Counted from the first letter of the stretch, positions 19,944 to 28,960 are shown. The stretch is DNA of 64,000 bases from JADGGM01 sp027307005 (GCA_035455745.1 DATIEP010000064.1:40436-104435), one strand, 5' to 3'. Notes: generated by a model not told the origin, from the letters alone. Translations and numbers: made by a program.

Positions 19944-20192
19944 ATGACACCGCCTTCACACGCATCGCTGAATTCGACGCCGACTGGCAGGCGGATTTGG
20001 GCAGCGCCGCAGCTGACGGCGCACGCGTCCATGACCGTGCTAACGCAGAGCGTACTGGGCGTGTCGGATGTCATGCTGCTATTACAGGGTATCGGTGGCT
20101 CGACGGGCGGCATCGGGGGCGGCACTACGGGAGACCGCGCCGGTCAGCCGGTGACGCCGCAGGGCGGCTTTTCCGGTCCGCCGCGACACTGA
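19944..20192 (+). CDS. Putative RiPP precursor with lasso-type leader
   Basis: 82 aa. Residues 16-36 read RRIWAAPQLTAHASMTVLTQS, which matches the pattern of lasso-family leaders (Y/W-x-x-P-x-L, then a TQ near the leader end). The WxxPxL element is the known contact for PqqD-like RRE proteins. It is followed by a hydrophobic stretch and GIGGSTGGIGGG, then a polar Pro-rich tail. ATG 19944 has GAGAG 3 bases upstream; GTG 19890 in frame is an alternative. The downstream HPrK-like kinase and PqqD protein support a precursor role. The core peptide and its final form are unknown. Confidence 0.6.
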   Translation: MTPPSHASLNSTPTGRRIWAAPQLTAHASMTVLTQSVLGVSDVMLLLQGIGGSTGGIGGGTTGDRAGQPVTPQGGFSGPPRH

Positions 20193-20212
20193 TCGCTAGG
20201 CATTCGGGTCCA

Positions 20213-21040
20213 ATGGCGGCGATGGAATTTGCGGACGGGGGCGCACCACATGTGGGCGCCCCCGTTCACGCATCCGGTGACGGCGAGGAGACGCACTGGC
20301 GTTGCGGCCTCGTCGACGGCACGACCGCCGGCTCCGCCTCGCGTCTGGTCGATGCCGAGTTTCGCGCGGAGCTCCGGCTCGCCGGCGGTCGGCTGACACG
20401 CGGTCCGGGCTACGCCGCCGCGCCTCGCCTAACTAGACAACGGTTGGCCCGTGTCGGAGCGATGCTCAAGCTGCGGCAGCATGCTCGGTATCATGTGCAC
20501 GCCGCGGGCGTCGTGGCGCCGGATGGCGCCGCGTGGCTGTTGACAGGAGAAACGGGCTCCGGGAAGTCGACGCTCGCGTACGCGCTCGCGCGCCGCGGAT
20601 GGCGCGTGTTAGGCGAGGATGGTGTGGTGCTCGAGCACACGGCGAGCGGCATGATCGCGCACGGCTGGCGCGATCCACTGCGTGTGAGCATCGAGCTGGC
20701 AGAATGGTTTCCGGAGCTGCGACGATACGAACATCTGGTCGATTGGCAAGACGTGCGGCATCGCGTGGACGTCGACGTCACCTTCGTCAAGCGTGCGCCA
20801 ATTGCCGGCGTCATCACGTTGGAGCGGAGCTCGCACGACGCGATGTCCCCGCTTTCGTCGACGGCAGCGCTCACGATGCTCGTGCGCCAGGCGACGTTCC
20901 TGTTGTTGACCGATCATCATGCAGCGGCCCATCTCGAGACGCTGCGCGAGTTGGTGGAGACGGTCCCCTGCTTTACCCTGCGCCATACGCCTGCCCAACT
21001 GGCGGGCGTGCACAGCACCATCATGGCGGCGGCCCGGTGA
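20213..21040 (+). CDS. HPr kinase-like protein (HprK-related, RiPP or exopolysaccharide type)
   Basis: 275 aa. The C-terminal domain of HPrK is present: HAAGVVAPDGAAWLLTGETGSGKST (Walker A at ~112-120), LAYALARRGWRVLGEDGVVLE (the acidic pair after strand 2), with the regulatory N-terminal HPrK domain absent. Such short HPrK proteins occur in paeninodin-type lasso clusters, where they phosphorylate the precursor, and beside PqqD proteins in exopolysaccharide loci. It starts 20 bases after the precursor stop and overlaps the PqqD gene as GTGA. Confidence 0.83.
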   Translation: MAAMEFADGGAPHVGAPVHASGDGEETHWRCGLVDGTTAGSASRLVDAEFRAELRLAGGRLTRGPGYAAAPRLTRQRLARVGAMLKLRQHARYHVHAAGVVAPDGAAWLLTGETGSGKSTLAYALARRGWRVLGEDGVVLEHTASGMIAHGWRDPLRVSIELAEWFPELRRYEHLVDWQDVRHRVDVDVTFVKRAPIAGVITLERSSHDAMSPLSSTAALTMLVRQATFLLLTDHHAAAHLETLRELVETVPCFTLRHTPAQLAGVHSTIMAAAR

Positions 21041-21306
21041 CGCGATATCGCATCGTGTCGGACGCGCTCTCTGCATCGCTGAGCGACGGCGCGGTGCTGC
21101 TGAATCTCTACACGAAGCGCTACTTCTCGCTCAACGAGACGGGGTCGCGAATCTGGTCGCTGCTGCAACTGCAACCGACCGAGGAGGAAATCGTCCAAGC
21201 ATTGGTACGGGAATACGATGTCGAAGCGCCAGAAGCCACGCGAGCGGTGCATCAGTTGCTCGAAGACCTGGTTGCCGAGCGGCTCGTTGAAACGACATCT
21301 GCATGA
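21037..21306 (+). CDS. PqqD-family RRE protein
   Basis: 89 aa from GTG 21037, which overlaps the kinase stop by 4 bases. The PqqD fold is clear: YRIVSDALSASLSDGAVLLNLYTKRYFSLNETGSRIW, then a helical bundle (TEEEIVQALVREYDV..VHQLLEDLVAERLVE). These proteins bind RiPP leaders or act as peptide chaperones. Its stop overlaps the next gene as ATGA. There is no cyclase (Asn-synthetase-like) or transglutaminase-like peptidase in the window, so it is not a standard lasso cluster. Confidence 0.87.
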   Translation: MTRYRIVSDALSASLSDGAVLLNLYTKRYFSLNETGSRIWSLLQLQPTEEEIVQALVREYDVEAPEATRAVHQLLEDLVAERLVETTSA

Positions 21307-22208
21307 GGTGCGCGGTGCGTCAAGCCAGCTCGGTAGCGATTGCATGCATCGCGGTGCTTACTGCCTGCTCGGGCACGTCGACAGCTCCCGGCATTCACAG
21401 TGTGCCGACCTTCGTGTACGTCTCCGATGCGACAGGACCGTCGCAACTCTTTCTTTTTCGCAACGACAGCTCGATTCAGATCACGAACGACGGCGGCAAC
21501 GACACGGATCCTCGTAGCGCCGCAGGCATGCTCGTCTTCACTTCCGATCGCGACGGAAATCGAGAGGTCTACATCTCCGATACCCTCGGCGCCACGCAGC
21601 GTCGGGTGACGAGCAGCGCAGCAAACGATTTCGAGCCGGCGCTGAGGCCTGCCGGCGATCTCATCGCGTTCACGAGTGATCGCACCGGGCTGCCTCGTAT
21701 CTGGATCGTACCGGCGCCAGCGTTGTCGGACACCGGATTCCCGACAGCGACCGCGCTCGCCACCGGCACCGACGCGTCTGTGCCAGAGCAGTCTCCCGCG
21801 TGGAGTCCCGACGGATCTCAGCTGGCGTTCACGTCGACCCGAACCGGTACACCGCAGGTATTCGTGGTTCCGGCGGCTGGTGGCACTGCAGCGCAAGTGA
21901 GCCACGAGGCGGGCGGCGCGTTTTCTCCCGTCTGGTCGACGGATGGCAAGTCGATCATTTACCAGTCTGGAAGCGGCGTGCCCACGATTCAGCGCGTCGA
22001 CATCAGCTCCGGTGCGACGACGCAGCTGGCGAGCGACTCGCTCGGCATCGGCGAGCCGACGTGCAATGCGAAGTTGTGCCTTGGCGTCACGAACCCATCA
22101 GATACGTCGGGCGCGATCGTCACTTTCACGATGTCGTCCTCCAAAACGACGGTGGTGCTCGCACGCACCGCCAACGAGCGACAGCCGGCGCTTCTCGTTG
22201 CTCCGTGA
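21303..22208 (+). CDS. PD40/TolB-like beta-propeller lipoprotein
   Basis: 301 aa. Signal peptide with lipobox LTAC, then WD40/PD40-type repeats: GMLVFTSDRDGNREVYISD, DLIAFTSDRTGLPRIWIV, SQLAFTSTRTGTPQVFVV and KSIIYQSGSG. The propeller probably binds a peptide or protein on the envelope. The ATGA overlap couples it to the PqqD gene, which makes it the fourth member of the putative RiPP operon. This link is unusual and could mean the product acts at the envelope. Confidence 0.83.
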   Translation: MRCAVRQASSVAIACIAVLTACSGTSTAPGIHSVPTFVYVSDATGPSQLFLFRNDSSIQITNDGGNDTDPRSAAGMLVFTSDRDGNREVYISDTLGATQRRVTSSAANDFEPALRPAGDLIAFTSDRTGLPRIWIVPAPALSDTGFPTATALATGTDASVPEQSPAWSPDGSQLAFTSTRTGTPQVFVVPAAGGTAAQVSHEAGGAFSPVWSTDGKSIIYQSGSGVPTIQRVDISSGATTQLASDSLGIGEPTCNAKLCLGVTNPSDTSGAIVTFTMSSSKTTVVLARTANERQPALLVAP

Positions 22209-22273
22209 CACGCGCGGGGCATACATTGCACGGGTGAGCCGAGCACGACGACTTTTCGAACGACGCACCTGAC

Positions 22274-22708
22274 GTGTGGTCGCCGGACTTGTTGGTCGTG
22301 GAACGGCTGCACGTGTTGCAGCTCCTCATCTGGGGCGCATCGAGTTTCCTGCTCGGTGCGGGAGTGATGGTGGCGCTGCGCGTGCAACGGGCGCGCGCCC
22401 CGCTTGCGGTCTGGTTCGCCGGCACGATGGCGGTGTGGGGTGTGGCGGAGTGTGGGTTTGCGCTGCTGCGGCTGCGCGGCCTGACGGAGCGTGACTTCGC
22501 GAGCGCGCTGCACCTCATGGCGCAGGTCAGGCTGGCTACGATCGGCGACGCATGGCTCGCGGCCGTCGCGACGGTAGTGATCTGGGTGGGGGTCGCACTG
22601 GTGAAGCGGTTGGATCTCACCGGCGTCGGCATGGCGCTCGTTGCTCACGGCGGCGTGCTGTTCGTGCTCGACCGTCTCTTCCTGGCTCGCCTCGCGGCTG
22701 GCGCCTAA
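22274..22708 (+). CDS. Small membrane protein, four helices
   Basis: 144 aa from GTG 22274. Hydrophobic segments are near residues 14-34, 46-66, 92-110 and 115-135, separated by short charged loops. Resembles a small family of unannotated integral membrane proteins. The stop TAA lies inside a GCCTAAC motif at 22703. It is followed 24 bases later by the GAF-HD gene, so the two may be co-transcribed. Function unknown. Confidence 0.65.
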   Translation: MWSPDLLVVERLHVLQLLIWGASSFLLGAGVMVALRVQRARAPLAVWFAGTMAVWGVAECGFALLRLRGLTERDFASALHLMAQVRLATIGDAWLAAVATVVIWVGVALVKRLDLTGVGMALVAHGGVLFVLDRLFLARLAAGA

Positions 22709-22732
22709 CGCAAACCGGCAGGATGGCTTTCG

Positions 22733-23857
22733 ATGGCTGAAGCGACTCTCGACTTGCGCGGCATGCCGCGCGCGGCGGCGTACGCCCAAGTCGATGCGCA
22801 TCTCGATGCGGTGCTCGAGGGCATTACGGATCGCGTGGCCATCATGTCGACGATGTCGGCCGTGCTGCACCACGCGTTCGGCTTCCTGTGGACGGGATTC
22901 TATCAAGTCGCCGTGCCGGGACGCCAGCTCGTCGTCGGCCCGTACCAGGGAACGCTCGGCTGCCTAACGATAGAGTTCGGGCGCGGCGTGTGCGGGCGCG
23001 CGGCCGAGACGGGCGAGACGATCGTCGTGCCTAACGTGCAAGAATTCCCCGACCACATCGTGTGCGATGCGCGCGCGCAGTCCGAGATCGTGGTGCCGGT
23101 GTTCGGTCCGGGCATCGAATTGATCGCCGTGCTCGACATCGACTCGGAGACGAACGACACATTCGGCGACGAGGACGCGGCGGGGCTCGAGATGCTGGTG
23201 CAGCGATTCGCCAGACTGAAGACGGGCTACTCGGATCGCATCAACCACGCGCTCGCGTTCGCGGCCAAGCACCACGATCAACAGGTGCGGCGCGGGACGC
23301 GTCTGCCGTACGTCACGGCCGCGCCTAACGTCGCCGTGATCCTGTCGCGCTATGGCCGCGATGATGACACCGTCGTGGCCGGCGTGCTCCGCGACGTCGT
23401 GCAGGACTACGTGCGCGACGGGGCCACCGAGGACGTGTTGAACGCACGCGTCGGCGAGAAATTCGGGCCGGCCGTGCTCGCCGCGCTCTCGAGTGTCGTC
23501 GAACGGCGAACAGACGATGACGACGTCGAGCTGTCGTCCGACGAGCGCAAGGCCGATTTGCTCGGCCGGATCGGCGGGGCGGACGAGCGCGGGCGCTGGG
23601 TAATGGCGGCGGTGATTCTGCATGCCGCCGGAACGCTGTTGGCCGACCTGACCCGCACGCGTTTTCCCGACGACGTCGTGTCGCAGGCGAACGCGCTGGC
23701 CGGCGGGGACGGCGCCTTTCCCTGGTTCCACAGTGTCTGCATTCGCCTCGTCCAGGCCGGATTCGAGGCGCCGATCATGGACGAGCTCGGGGCGATGATC
23801 CGTGCGTTAGGCAAGCGTTGCCTGGACGTGCACCCGGGCGCGCCGCGGCTCAGGTAG
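22733..23857 (+). CDS. Free methionine-(R)-sulfoxide reductase (GAF) fused to a degenerate SpoT-like HD domain
   Basis: 374 aa. Residues ~1-165 are an fRMsr GAF domain with its three cysteines: GTLGCLTIEFGRGVCGRAA (C77, C87) and DHIVCDARAQSEIVVPV (C111). From ~168 the protein matches RelA/SpoT/MESH1 hydrolases: ALAFAAKHHDQQVRRGTRLPYV. The metal and catalytic residues are changed: the HP histidine is Ala (TAAP), LLHD is VLRD, and VEDT is VQDY. The HD part may only bind nucleotides. Its C-terminus overlaps the convergent ispG by 8 bases. Confidence 0.82.
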   Translation: MAEATLDLRGMPRAAAYAQVDAHLDAVLEGITDRVAIMSTMSAVLHHAFGFLWTGFYQVAVPGRQLVVGPYQGTLGCLTIEFGRGVCGRAAETGETIVVPNVQEFPDHIVCDARAQSEIVVPVFGPGIELIAVLDIDSETNDTFGDEDAAGLEMLVQRFARLKTGYSDRINHALAFAAKHHDQQVRRGTRLPYVTAAPNVAVILSRYGRDDDTVVAGVLRDVVQDYVRDGATEDVLNARVGEKFGPAVLAALSSVVERRTDDDDVELSSDERKADLLGRIGGADERGRWVMAAVILHAAGTLLADLTRTRFPDDVVSQANALAGGDGAFPWFHSVCIRLVQAGFEAPIMDELGAMIRALGKRCLDVHPGAPRLR

Positions 23858-25109
23858 ACGCCGCGACCGACGGTGGCCGCGACGCGGCGCCGTTCGGCGC
23901 GGGATACGTGCGCGCCACGTAGTCCTCGAGAATGGACAGGAATTCCGCAACGATGCGATCGCCCTTGAGCGTGACGGCGAGCTTTCCGTCCACGTACACC
24001 GGCGCCTTCGGCTCCTCGAACGTGCCGGGCAGCGAGATGCCGATGTTCGCATGCTTCGACTCGCCCGGTCCGTTGACCACGCATCCCATGACGGCGACGC
24101 GCATTTCTTCGACGCCGGGATGCCGCGTGCGCCACACCGGCATCTGCTCGCGCAGATAGGTCTGAATGTCCTCGGCCATGTGCTGAAAGAACGTGGACGT
24201 CGTACGTCCGCACCCCGGGCACGCCGACACCTGCGGCGTGAACGTGCGCAAGCCGAGGGACTGAAGGATTTGTTGGGCGATGAGCACCTCTTCGGTGCGA
24301 TCGCCGCCGGGGCGCGGAGTGAGCGACACACGGATCGTGTCGCCGATGCCTTCGCCTAACAGAATCGAAAGCGCGGCCGTGCTCACGACCGTGCCTTTCA
24401 TGCCGAGGCCCGCTTCCGTAAGGCCAAGGTGCAGCGGATAGTCGCAGCGACGGGCCAGCAGTCGATAGACATCCACCAGATCGCGCACGCCCGACACTTT
24501 CGCGGAGAGAATGATCCGGTCGTGGCCGAGCCCAGTCTCCTCGGCGAGCTGAGCCGAGCGCAGCGCGCTCTCGAGCATCGCGTCGATGTACACGTCGCGG
24601 GCATCGCGCGGCGCGGCGCTCCGCGCGTTCTCATCCATGAGCGCTGTCAGGAGGTCCTGGTCGAGCGATCCCCAGTTGACCCCGATGCGGACGGGCTTGT
24701 CGTTCGCGACGGCGATCTGCACTATCGTACGGAAGTTCTCGTCGCGTCGTTTGCCGCCCACATTTCCGGGGTTGATCCGATATTTGGCGAGCGAACGGGC
24801 GCAGGCCGGATAGCGGTCGAGGAGCAGATGCCCGTTGTAGTGAAAGTCGCCAATGATCGGAGCCTGGACGCCGGCGTCTGCTACCCGGTGCACGATCTCC
24901 TCGACCGCGGCGGCTGCTTCCGGTGTGTTGACCGTGATGCGCACGAGCTCGGATCCGGCGCGCGCAAGCGCGATGACCTGCGCGGCGGTACTTTCGGCGT
25001 CCGCGGTGTCGGTGTTGGTCATGGACTGCACCACCACCGGATGGGAGCTTCCAACCGGGATGCCGCCCACCACCGTGGTGACGGTGTGCCGGCGAGTCGC
25101 GAAGGTCAT
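23850..25109 (-). CDS. ispG: 4-hydroxy-3-methylbut-2-enyl diphosphate synthase
   Basis: 419 aa. Penultimate step of the MEP isoprenoid pathway. The TIM-barrel start is TTVVGGIPVGSSHPVVVQSMTNTDT. The [4Fe-4S] ligands lie in SACPGCGRTTSTFFQH and GCVVNGPGE, with the following glutamate. It is full-length for the short bacterial form. Single-gene unit; no other MEP genes are in the window. Confidence 0.96.
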   Translation of the reverse strand: MTFATRRHTVTTVVGGIPVGSSHPVVVQSMTNTDTADAESTAAQVIALARAGSELVRITVNTPEAAAAVEEIVHRVADAGVQAPIIGDFHYNGHLLLDRYPACARSLAKYRINPGNVGGKRRDENFRTIVQIAVANDKPVRIGVNWGSLDQDLLTALMDENARSAAPRDARDVYIDAMLESALRSAQLAEETGLGHDRIILSAKVSGVRDLVDVYRLLARRCDYPLHLGLTEAGLGMKGTVVSTAALSILLGEGIGDTIRVSLTPRPGGDRTEEVLIAQQILQSLGLRTFTPQVSACPGCGRTTSTFFQHMAEDIQTYLREQMPVWRTRHPGVEEMRVAVMGCVVNGPGESKHANIGISLPGTFEEPKAPVYVDGKLAVTLKGDRIVAEFLSILEDYVARTYPAPNGAASRPPSVAAST

Positions 25110-25209
25110 GCGCGAAACCTAACGGGACCGATGTGCGAAAGGATGCGGCCGCCGCGGGCGACGCTGCCCGGCGTCCGATGCTCGAACTCTACTCTACCGG
25201 AGCTGCCAC

Positions 25210-25656
25210 ATGGTTGACGACATCGAACAGCCACCGAGGGCGTACAACACGGAAGACGTGGCGGCACAGGACCCGGCACCGAAGAAGCGCCGCCGGTTCA
25301 AGTGGAAACGATATGTCGCCATGGTATTTCTGATTCCGATTTTGTTGTTCGTGCTGTACGGATGGTCGACGTTGACGTTTTCGTATGGACACGGCGAGCG
25401 TTCGGGTTACGTGCAGAAGTTCGCGAAGGAGGGATGGGTGTGTAAGACGTGGGAGGGAGAGTTGGCCATGGCGAACCTGCCTGGAACCATGCCGCAGATC
25501 TTTCGTTTTACCGTGCGCGACGACGCCGTGGCAAAGCAGATCGAGCAGAACATGGGGAAGCGGGTCGCGCTCACGTTCGAGGAGCACCGCGGTGTGCCGA
25601 CATCGTGTTTCGGCGACACCGAGTTCTACGTGACGTCGGCCAGCGTTGGGCAATGA
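25210..25656 (+). CDS. Single-pass membrane protein of unknown function
   Basis: 148 aa. A charged N-terminus (PKKRRRFKWKR) precedes one helix (YVAMVFLIPILLFVLYGW, ~37-54). The outer domain contains GERSGYVQKFAKEGWVCKTWEGELAM, a motif seen in conserved small proteins of Bacteroidetes and relatives, and two Cys. GGAG lies upstream of the ATG. It is divergent from ispG and is followed by a strong terminator. Confidence 0.78.
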   Translation: MVDDIEQPPRAYNTEDVAAQDPAPKKRRRFKWKRYVAMVFLIPILLFVLYGWSTLTFSYGHGERSGYVQKFAKEGWVCKTWEGELAMANLPGTMPQIFRFTVRDDAVAKQIEQNMGKRVALTFEEHRGVPTSCFGDTEFYVTSASVGQ

Positions 25657-25674
25657 CTGAAGGCAAGATGAACC

Positions 25675-25704
25675 GGGGGGCACCGAACGGTGTCCCCCGT
25701 TTTT
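25675..25704 (+). terminator. Rho-independent terminator
   Basis: GGGGGGCACCG pairs with CGGTGTCCCCC around an AA loop and is followed by GTTTTTC. It separates the 25210 gene from the convergent argH. Confidence 0.9.
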
Positions 25705-25728
25705 CATGCCTCTATCGAGAGGCAGCGG

Positions 25729-27138
25729 CTATGCGAGCGCCAGGCGTGCGCCCACGATCTGCTCGCGTAGTGCGTTAGGCCCGGTGCCGCCTTCGACGTC
25801 GCGTCGTTCCACCGACGCCGCCGGCGAGAGCGCATCGAACACATCGCCGGCGAACAGCGGGTGCGCGGCGAGAAACGATTTGAGCGGCAGGCTGTGGAGC
25901 TCGACGCCGCGCTCCTCGCTCTCGCGCACGAGTCGGCCGACGCTGGCGTGCGCCTCACGGAAGGTCGCGCCCTTGCGCACGAGGTAGTCGGCGAGGTCGG
26001 TGGCCATCATGGCGCTCGAGAGCGCGGCGTGCATGCGATCGGCGCGGAACGTGATTTCGGCGAGTGCGCCGGCAACGGCCGGCAGCACGAGACGCATGGT
26101 GTCGACCGCATCGAAGAGTGCGCGTTTGTCGTCCTGCAGATCTTTGTTGTATCCACTCGGCAGTCCTTTCAAGGTGGCGAGCAGGGCCGTGAGGTCACCG
26201 AGCACGCGGGCGCTCGAGCCGCGTGCGAGCTCGAGCGCATCCGGGTTGCGCTTTTGCGGCATCATGCTCGAGCCGGTGGTGAACGCGTCGCCGAATTGAA
26301 CGAACGAGAATTCGGAGCTGCCGTAGAGTACGAGGTCTTCCGCGAGCCGCGAGAGATGCGTGCCGAGCAGCGCGATCGTGAACATCAGCTCGGCGACGAA
26401 ATCGCGATCGCTCACCGCGTCGACGCTGTTCCGGCTCAGGCGGTCGAAGCCGAGGCTGCCCTGCAACAGGACGCGGGAAATGGGGTAGGCGCATCCGGCG
26501 ACCGCGCCCGCGCCTAACGGGAGGCTCGCCGTGGCCCGGGCGGTCTGCGCCAGGCGGGTGCGGTCGCGGTCGAGCGGCCAGAAGTGCGCCAGCATCCAGT
26601 GCGCCGCCGCGATCGGTTGGGCGCGCTGCATGTGCGTGTAGGCGGGCATGAGCGTGCCGTCGCGCTCGAGCCTTTCGGCGTGGCCGAGTATCACGCGCTG
26701 GAGCCCGCGGATGTGGGCATCGAGCTCCGCGCATGCGTCCATCGTCCAGAGGCGCGTGGCCGTCGCGACCTGGTCGTTGCGGCTGCGACCGGTGTGGAGC
26801 TTCGAGGCGAGCTCGCCCACTTCTTCGTGCAACAGCCGGTCGATCATCGTGTGCACGTCCTCATCGGATGCGACCGGCGTCGCGCCGGCGCGCAAGCGGG
26901 CTGCGACCGCGTCCAGGCCTCGCTCGAGGCGCTGGCTTTCCTGCACCGTTAGGACGCCGGCGCTCCACAGGGCGACCGCCCACGCCTTGGACAGACGCAC
27001 ATCGAAGGGCCACAGGCGGAAGTCGACGCCGATGGAGCGGTTGAGGGCATCGAGCGCCGGTGCGGTGTCGCCGCCGAAGCGTCCGCCCCAGAGTTTGTGT
27101 GCGGTGGCGTCGGCGCCGACGAGCTTGAGCGACGTCAC
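25729..27138 (-). CDS. argH: Argininosuccinate lyase
   Basis: 469 aa. Last step of arginine synthesis. LWGGRFGG, LHTGRSRNDQV, AYTHMQRAQP and the signature GSSMMPQKRNPD (~286-297) are all present. The GTG start at 27138 overlaps the argG stop as GTGA, so argG-argH are coupled. Confidence 0.97.
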   Translation of the reverse strand: MTSLKLVGADATAHKLWGGRFGGDTAPALDALNRSIGVDFRLWPFDVRLSKAWAVALWSAGVLTVQESQRLERGLDAVAARLRAGATPVASDEDVHTMIDRLLHEEVGELASKLHTGRSRNDQVATATRLWTMDACAELDAHIRGLQRVILGHAERLERDGTLMPAYTHMQRAQPIAAAHWMLAHFWPLDRDRTRLAQTARATASLPLGAGAVAGCAYPISRVLLQGSLGFDRLSRNSVDAVSDRDFVAELMFTIALLGTHLSRLAEDLVLYGSSEFSFVQFGDAFTTGSSMMPQKRNPDALELARGSSARVLGDLTALLATLKGLPSGYNKDLQDDKRALFDAVDTMRLVLPAVAGALAEITFRADRMHAALSSAMMATDLADYLVRKGATFREAHASVGRLVRESEERGVELHSLPLKSFLAAHPLFAGDVFDALSPAASVERRDVEGGTGPNALREQIVGARLALA

Positions 27139-28397
27139 GCGATGGCGAGCGCTTCGGGCGCTCCCTCGGCGGCGGGTGCGTTGTCGATGGCGGCGTCATC
27201 GAGCTCGCGGTCCTTGAGCGCTCGCACGCGCTGCGAGAGTCCGTAGAGTCGGATGAAGCCGGCGGCGTCGCTCTGCTGATAGACGTCGTCTTCGCCGAAG
27301 GTCACGAAGCGCTCGTCGTAGAGCGCGTGCTCGCTGGCGCGACCCGCAACGGTGACGGTGCCCTTGAACAGGCGCAGTGTGATGCTGCCGGTGATGCGCT
27401 GCTGCGTGGTGTTCACGAATGCATCGTATGCCTCGCGTTCGGTGGTCCACCACCGGCCCTCGTACACGAGGTCGGCATAGCGGGGCGCGATGACGTCTTT
27501 CGCGGCGAGTGTGCGGCGATCGAGCACGAGCTGCTCGAGCTCAGAGTGTGCGGTGTGGAGCAGGGTGCCGCCTGGAGTCTCATAGACGCCGCGCGACTTC
27601 ATGCCCACGAGGCGGTCCTCGACGAGGTCGATGCGGCCGACGCCGTGGCGTCCGCCAACGGTGTTGAGCGTCTCGACGATGGCCACCGGCGACAGGGACT
27701 GGCCGTTGACCGAGACGGGCGTGCCGGCCACGAAGCCGATGACGACGTCTTCGGGTACGTTAGGCGCGGATGCCGGATTCGCGGTGAGCAGAAACAAGTC
27801 ATCGGGCGGAACTGACGCCGGGTTTTCGAGCACGCCGCCTTCGTGGGACAGGTGCCAGATGTTGCGGTCGCGCGAGTAGATCTTGTCGCGTGTGGCGGCG
27901 ACCGGCACGTGGTGGGCTGCGGCGTAGGCGATGGCGTCCTCGCGGCTGCGGATATTCCATTCGCGCCATGGCGCGATGACCGGCAGGTCCGGGGCGAAGG
28001 CCGCATAGGTGAGCTCAAAGCGGACCTGATCGTTGCCCTTGCCGGTGCATCCGTGGGCCAGGGCGTCGGCGTTCACCGCTCGCGCGACTTCCACTTGGCG
28101 CTTGGCGATGAGCGGGCGCGCCATGGACGTGCCGAGGAGGTATTTGCGGCCGTAGACGGCGCCGGCGCGGAGTGTCGGCCACACGTATTCGGTGACGAAT
28201 TCGTGTCGCAGGTCTTCGACGTAGCACTCCGCGGCGCCGGAGGCGATGGCTTTCTCGCGGACGCCGGAGAGCTCCTGGCCCTGTCCGATGTCGGCGGCGA
28301 CGCAGATGACGCGTGCGCCGTAGTGCTCGCGCAGCCAGGGGACGATGATCGAGGTGTCGAGTCCACCCGAGTAAGCGAGGGCAATCGTGCGAATCAT
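27135..28397 (-). CDS. argG: Argininosuccinate synthase
   Basis: 420 aa. ATP-dependent joining of citrulline and aspartate. It starts MIRTIALAYSGGLDTSIIVPWL (the SGGxDTS PP-loop). GCTGKGNDQVRFEL, WNIRSREDAIAYA and GRKYLLGTS confirm the family. ATG 28397 has GGAG 6 bases upstream and is preferred over an in-frame ATG at 28451, which would lie inside the operator. Transcribed with argH; preceded by an ARG-box-like site. Confidence 0.97.
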   Translation of the reverse strand: MIRTIALAYSGGLDTSIIVPWLREHYGARVICVAADIGQGQELSGVREKAIASGAAECYVEDLRHEFVTEYVWPTLRAGAVYGRKYLLGTSMARPLIAKRQVEVARAVNADALAHGCTGKGNDQVRFELTYAAFAPDLPVIAPWREWNIRSREDAIAYAAAHHVPVAATRDKIYSRDRNIWHLSHEGGVLENPASVPPDDLFLLTANPASAPNVPEDVVIGFVAGTPVSVNGQSLSPVAIVETLNTVGGRHGVGRIDLVEDRLVGMKSRGVYETPGGTLLHTAHSELEQLVLDRRTLAAKDVIAPRYADLVYEGRWWTTEREAYDAFVNTTQQRITGSITLRLFKGTVTVAGRASEHALYDERFVTFGEDDVYQQSDAAGFIRLYGLSQRVRALKDRELDDAAIDNAPAAEGAPEALAIA

Positions 28398-28418
28398 GAC
28401 GGCTCCGGCGGTCAGGAT

Positions 28419-28467
28419 AAATATGCTTTGGCTATGCATATTTACTCTCACGACCTGGAGGCGTCAA
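28419..28467 (-). promoter_or_regulatory. argG promoter with ArgR operator
   Basis: On the minus strand TTGACG (28467-28462), a 17-base spacer and TAAATA (28444-28439) form a sigma70 promoter. The inverted repeat AAATATGC-N9-GCATATTT (28419-28443) covers the -10 and start region. It resembles paired ARG boxes and shares the ATGCA core with the site at argC. Confidence 0.7.
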
Positions 28468-28504
28468 GGCATTTGATTCGCGCGATGATGGAGGCGGATG
28501 CGGG

Positions 28505-28960
28505 TCAGGCTTCGGCGAGGTTCTTGAGCCGGCGGATGACTTTTTCGCGGGCGGTTGCGGAGCGGCAGATGATGAGGACGGTGTCCTCGCCGCCGATGGT
28601 GCCGATGATCTCGGGCCATTCCTCGGCGTCGAGGGCTTCGCTGATCGGTTGGGCGCCGCTTCTCAGGGTGTGGAGCACAATGAGCTCGCCGACGCCGTCG
28701 ATGTGGGTGAAGAAATGGGGGAGGAGCGCATCGAGGCGCGGGGAGTCGTCTTCGGCGGCGGTGGCGACCGCGTAGCGCGCACCGCCATCGGGCAAGGGGA
28801 CGCGCGCGATGCGCAGCTCGCGGAGGTCGCGCGAGAGTGTGGACTGGGTGACGTCCCAGCCGCGGTGCAGGAGCAGCTTTCGCAGCTCCTCCTGGCTCTC
28901 CACCGGGCGTCCTTCGATGAGCTCGCGGATCGTGGCTTGTCGGTCGCGCTTGTTGGCCAT
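28505..28960 (-). CDS. argR: Arginine repressor ArgR
   Basis: 151 aa. N-terminal winged helix (KRDRQATIRELIEGRPVESQEELRKLL, then TQSTLSRDLRELR, the SR[D] DNA-contact motif) and C-terminal hexamer/arginine-binding domain (PHFFTHIDGVGELIVLHTLRSGAQ..IGTIGGEDTVLIICR). ATG 28960 fits the family start. It lies between argG and argC, divergent from argC, and probably controls both through the two operators. Confidence 0.94.
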   Translation of the reverse strand: MANKRDRQATIRELIEGRPVESQEELRKLLLHRGWDVTQSTLSRDLRELRIARVPLPDGGARYAVATAAEDDSPRLDALLPHFFTHIDGVGELIVLHTLRSGAQPISEALDAEEWPEIIGTIGGEDTVLIICRSATAREKVIRRLKNLAEA

